Shown here piece after piece: positions 6,371 to 7,952 of a stretch of 7,952 bases of DNA. This stretch comes from Hyphomicrobiaceae bacterium UBA4118 (GTDB lineage Bacteria > Pseudomonadota > Alphaproteobacteria > Rhizobiales > Methyloligellaceae), in NCBI GenBank assembly GCA_002383105.1, contig DFXC01000006.1, forward strand, positions 383 through 8,334, in the 5' to 3' direction. The notes beneath the pieces are model-generated. The model saw only the letters and a program-made list of their open reading frames with translations, was not told where the DNA came from and made no database searches. The stretch's first letter is position 1, and the number at the start of each line of letters is the position of its first letter. The position numbers were made by a program, and so were the translations under genes.

Positions 6371-7387
6371 TCACAGTTCCTTGAAGGCCGCAACCATCTC
6401 GCCGAGATCCTCAGGAAGCGGACTATTAAATTTGAGTAATGTGCCGGTAACCGGGTGGACGAAGGCAAGCGTTGCCGCATGCAGAGCTTGGCGGTCGAGG
6501 CTCACGAGCTTGGTGCTAAGGGGCTCGGGAAGCTTGCGGAGCTTAGACTTGAAGCCCGGGCCGTAGAGCGGATCGCCGATCAGGGGATGGCTGATATGGG
6601 CAAGATGCACGCGCACCTGATGGGTGCGGCCGGTCTCGAGCGTGCATTCGAGCAGCGAGGCGATGGGCTCGGCGCCGCGTCCGAAGGTCGCGACCACGCG
6701 CCAATGGGTCACAGCCTCGCGGCCCTTGCCGGCAGGCAGCACTGCCATCTTGGTCCGGCTCGTGGGATGGCGGCCTATGCGTGCATCGATTCGTCCGTGG
6801 CTCCGGGCCGGCGCTCCCCACACCAGCGCGAGATAGCCCCGCTCGAGCTCGCCCGAGCGGCCATGGTCGGCGAATTGGTCGGCCAGCGCGTGGTGCGCTT
6901 GATCGGTCTTGGCCACGACCAGAAGGCCGCTCGTGTCTTTGTCGAGGCGGTGGACGATGCCGGGCCGCGCCACGCCGCCGATGCCTGAGAGGCTCGTCCC
7001 GCAATGGGCGATCAGCGCGTTGACGAGCGTGCCGGTGGCGTGCCCTGCGCCGGGATGCACGACAAGCCCGGCCGGCTTGTCGATGACGATCAGCGCGTCG
7101 TCCTCATAGACGATGGTGAGGGGTATGGCTTCGCCGCCGAGCGCGGGCGCCACGGCATGCGGGAGAATGAGCTCGAAGCGCTCGCCCGGTTTGACCCGAT
7201 ATTTCACGTCCTCTATGGTCGCCCCGCCGCATGAGGCGTGGCCCTCTTTGATCAAGGTCTGCACGCGGGTGCGGCTCAGCTGCGGGAGAAGCTCGCTCAA
7301 GAAGCGGTCGAGCCGCTGGCCGGCATGGTTCGGATCGGCTTCCGCCATGAGCAGCTCGGCGGGATTAGTTTTGCTTGGAAGTGGCAT
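6371..7387 (-). CDS. rluD: 23S rRNA pseudouridine synthase, RluD type
   Basis: A 338-residue RluA-family pseudouridine synthase. RluD isomerises uridines in helix 69 of 23S rRNA (1911, 1915, 1917 in Escherichia coli), aiding 50S maturation. The N-terminal S4 RNA-binding domain is at about 22-75 (GQRLDRFLSELLPQLSRTRVQ is its first helix pair). The catalytic domain follows: IVIDKPAGLVVHPG (100-113) and the active-site motif HRLDKDTSG (146-154) with catalytic Asp149. ETGRTHQVRVHL (251-262) and the HPLIGDPLYG block (267-276) complete the fold. Length suits the family (about 325-345). The start is uncertain: ATG 7387 gives the longest product, but ATG 7348 (residue 14, MAEADPNHAGQRLDR) also fits, and neither has a strong ribosome-binding site. 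It precedes rpoH in the same direction, an arrangement I recall from other alphaproteobacteria, and is divergent from the small membrane-protein gene, so its promoter must lie inside that gene. Confidence 0.95.
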   Translation of the reverse strand: MPLPSKTNPAELLMAEADPNHAGQRLDRFLSELLPQLSRTRVQTLIKEGHASCGGATIEDVKYRVKPGERFELILPHAVAPALGGEAIPLTIVYEDDALIVIDKPAGLVVHPGAGHATGTLVNALIAHCGTSLSGIGGVARPGIVHRLDKDTSGLLVVAKTDQAHHALADQFADHGRSGELERGYLALVWGAPARSHGRIDARIGRHPTSRTKMAVLPAGKGREAVTHWRVVATFGRGAEPIASLLECTLETGRTHQVRVHLAHISHPLIGDPLYGPGFKSKLRKLPEPLSTKLVSLDRQALHAATLAFVHPVTGTLLKFNSPLPEDLGEMVAAFKEL

Positions 7388-7400
7388 GAGGTCTCAAACG

Positions 7401-7769
7401 ATGGCTGTGGCCGGCGAGCCCGACAATACTCCCTTGCCGGGGACGGTGTTCACCCCGCGTCAGGTGCGGGTGCTGAAAGTTGCCGTGATCGTGATGGGGC
7501 TTCTGCTCGTCGGCGGCTTCGCCTTCGTGCTTGCAGCCATTGTCTATCAGGCCTCGCGTGGAGGGCAAGACGGAGCGGCAGCAGGCGGCGCGGCGCCGAA
7601 CGGGGTCGAGACCGAGCTCGCAATAGCCAAGGATGCGACCGTGGGCGCGCTCTCCCTTGACGGCGACCGGCTCGCAATCCATCTGAACTCGGGAGCGGGC
7701 CCTGAGATTGCCGTGGTCGATCTGAAAACCGGGAAGATCGTCGCCCGCATCAGGCTCAAGCCGCAATAG
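7401..7769 (+). CDS. Small single-pass membrane protein, possibly DUF6476-like
   Basis: A 122-residue protein with a cytoplasmic N-terminus (about 26 residues, ending RQVRVLK), one membrane segment at about 27-49 (VAVIVMGLLLVGGFAFVLAAI), a Gly/Ala linker and a short outer domain. The outer domain resembles a piece of a beta-propeller or strand pair: GDRLAIHL, then IAVVDLKTGKIVARIRL at the end. This layout (FxxV-type TM followed by 'aV.t..g.i.vfD..tG.....i.l') resembles the alphaproteobacterial DUF6476 family found near rluD, from memory and unverified. The ATG at 7401 has GAGGT at 7388-7392, eight bases upstream. An in-frame ATG at 7386 with GGAAG at 7377-7381 would add five residues and would overlap the divergent rluD start codon. 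The role is unknown. The 5' end and upstream regulatory DNA are shared with rluD. Confidence 0.8.
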   Translation: MAVAGEPDNTPLPGTVFTPRQVRVLKVAVIVMGLLLVGGFAFVLAAIVYQASRGGQDGAAAGGAAPNGVETELAIAKDATVGALSLDGDRLAIHLNSGAGPEIAVVDLKTGKIVARIRLKPQ

Positions 7770-7772
7770 GCC

Positions 7773-7801
7773 TTGATCGGCCTTCGAAGCCCACGCTATA
7801 G
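7773..7801 (+). promoter_or_regulatory. Candidate promoter of tRNA-Glu
   Basis: TTGATC (7773-7778) and CTATAG (7796-7801) are separated by 17 bases and resemble the alphaproteobacterial housekeeping consensus TTGAC-N17-CTATAT. Transcription would begin near 7808, about 23 bases before the mature tRNA 5' end. The -10 lies in the loop of the flanking inverted repeat. Confidence 0.45.
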
Positions 7802-7819
7802 CTTTAAGCCTGGGCTTCG
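7785..7819. repeat. Nine-base inverted repeat between small membrane gene and tRNA-Glu
   Basis: CGAAGCCCA (7785-7793) and TGGGCTTCG (7811-7819) are perfect complements around a 17-base centre that includes the palindrome GCTATAGC. There is no T-run after it, so a standard intrinsic terminator is not supported. It could reduce read-through from the upstream gene, or mark a protein-binding site around the tRNA promoter -10. Confidence 0.5.
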
Positions 7820-7830
7820 AGAAAGCGCAC

Positions 7831-7906
7831 GCCCCGTTCGTCTAGTGGCCTAGGACGCTGGCCTCTCACGCCGGAAACAAGGGTTCAATTCCCTTACGGG
7901 GCGCCA
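7831..7906 (+). tRNA. tRNA-Glu, anticodon CTC
   Basis: A full 76-nt cloverleaf with encoded CCA. The acceptor stem is GCCCCGT (7831-7837) with ACGGGGC (7896-7902) and discriminator G7903. The D arm is GTC-TAGTGGCCTAG-GAC. The anticodon stem CTGGC (7858-7862) pairs with GCCGG (7870-7874), and the loop CTCTCAC puts anticodon CTC at 7865-7867, reading GAG. The T stem AAGGG/CCCTT encloses TTCAATT. The overall sequence aligns with bacterial tRNA-Glu (TTCGTCTAG...AGGAC). CCA occupies 7904-7906, and a five-T run (7908-7912) follows directly and may end transcription. Confidence 0.97.
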
Positions 7907-7928
7907 CTTTTTCGACCATTCAGTCTTC

Positions 7929-7947
7929 TTACCCAACTTTTACCCAA
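7929..7947 (+). repeat. Tandem TTACCCAA direct repeat after tRNA-Glu
   Basis: TTACCCAA occurs at 7929-7936 and again at 7940-7947, with an 11-base period, about one helical turn. Short, helically phased direct repeats beside a tRNA 3' end are typical of arm-binding sites for tyrosine-recombinase integrases that use tRNA genes as attachment sites. No integrase gene is visible because the window ends here. Confidence 0.4.
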
Positions 7948-7952
7948 TAAGC

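Noticed and set aside
1..7952. CRISPR array, transposase, toxin-antitoxin or other defence system
   Set aside because: No regular repeat-spacer array, no insertion-sequence ends or transposase motifs, and no paired small toxin/antitoxin genes could be found on either strand.

Overview
The window looks like chromosomal DNA of a high-GC alphaproteobacterium, most likely of the order Hyphomicrobiales (rhizobia and relatives). Reasons: strong G/C preference at third codon positions, an alphaproteobacterial-type RpoH heat-shock sigma factor directly downstream of an RluD-type pseudouridine synthase, a small single-pass membrane protein divergent from rluD, and palindromic repeats of the CCCTCTCCC/GGGAGAGGG kind common in these genomes. 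No database was consulted; all assignments rest on motifs read from the sequence.

Layout. (1) 1-745, plus strand: C-terminal part of a CorA-type divalent-cation channel, with an in-frame stop at the very left edge that makes it look truncated or frameshifted. (2) 832-1140, plus: a small exported protein with three V-x-A-P-F repeats. (3) 1181-2494, minus: a two-domain ChrA chromate transporter, convergent with the small gene. (4) 2495-2705: a divergent intergenic region with nested inverted repeats, one containing the chrA ribosome-binding site. (5) 2706-4556, plus: a KefB/KefC-type CPA2 cation:proton antiporter with a C-terminal nucleotide-binding domain. (6) 4498-5123, minus: an alpha/beta hydrolase that has lost an internal segment; its catalytic-His C-terminus survives in another frame and overlaps the 3' end of the antiporter gene. 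(7) 5141-5290: a palindromic repeat cluster. (8) 6371-7387 then 5362-6258, minus: rluD followed by rpoH, separated by 112 bp holding a candidate promoter and a hairpin beside the rpoH ribosome-binding site. (9) 7401-7769, plus: a small membrane-anchored protein divergent from rluD. (10) 7831-7906, plus: tRNA-Glu(CTC), followed by a tandem TTACCCAA repeat at the right edge.

Functional picture. The left half holds inner-membrane ion transporters (CorA, ChrA, Kef), each apparently in its own transcription unit. The right half is housekeeping: ribosome modification (RluD), heat-shock transcription (RpoH) and a tRNA. I do not see an undescribed multi-gene system. The most interesting points are two decaying genes (corA and the hydrolase), two leader hairpins positioned to affect translation of chrA and rpoH, a heat-shock-like promoter candidate before rpoH, and a possible integration site after the tRNA.
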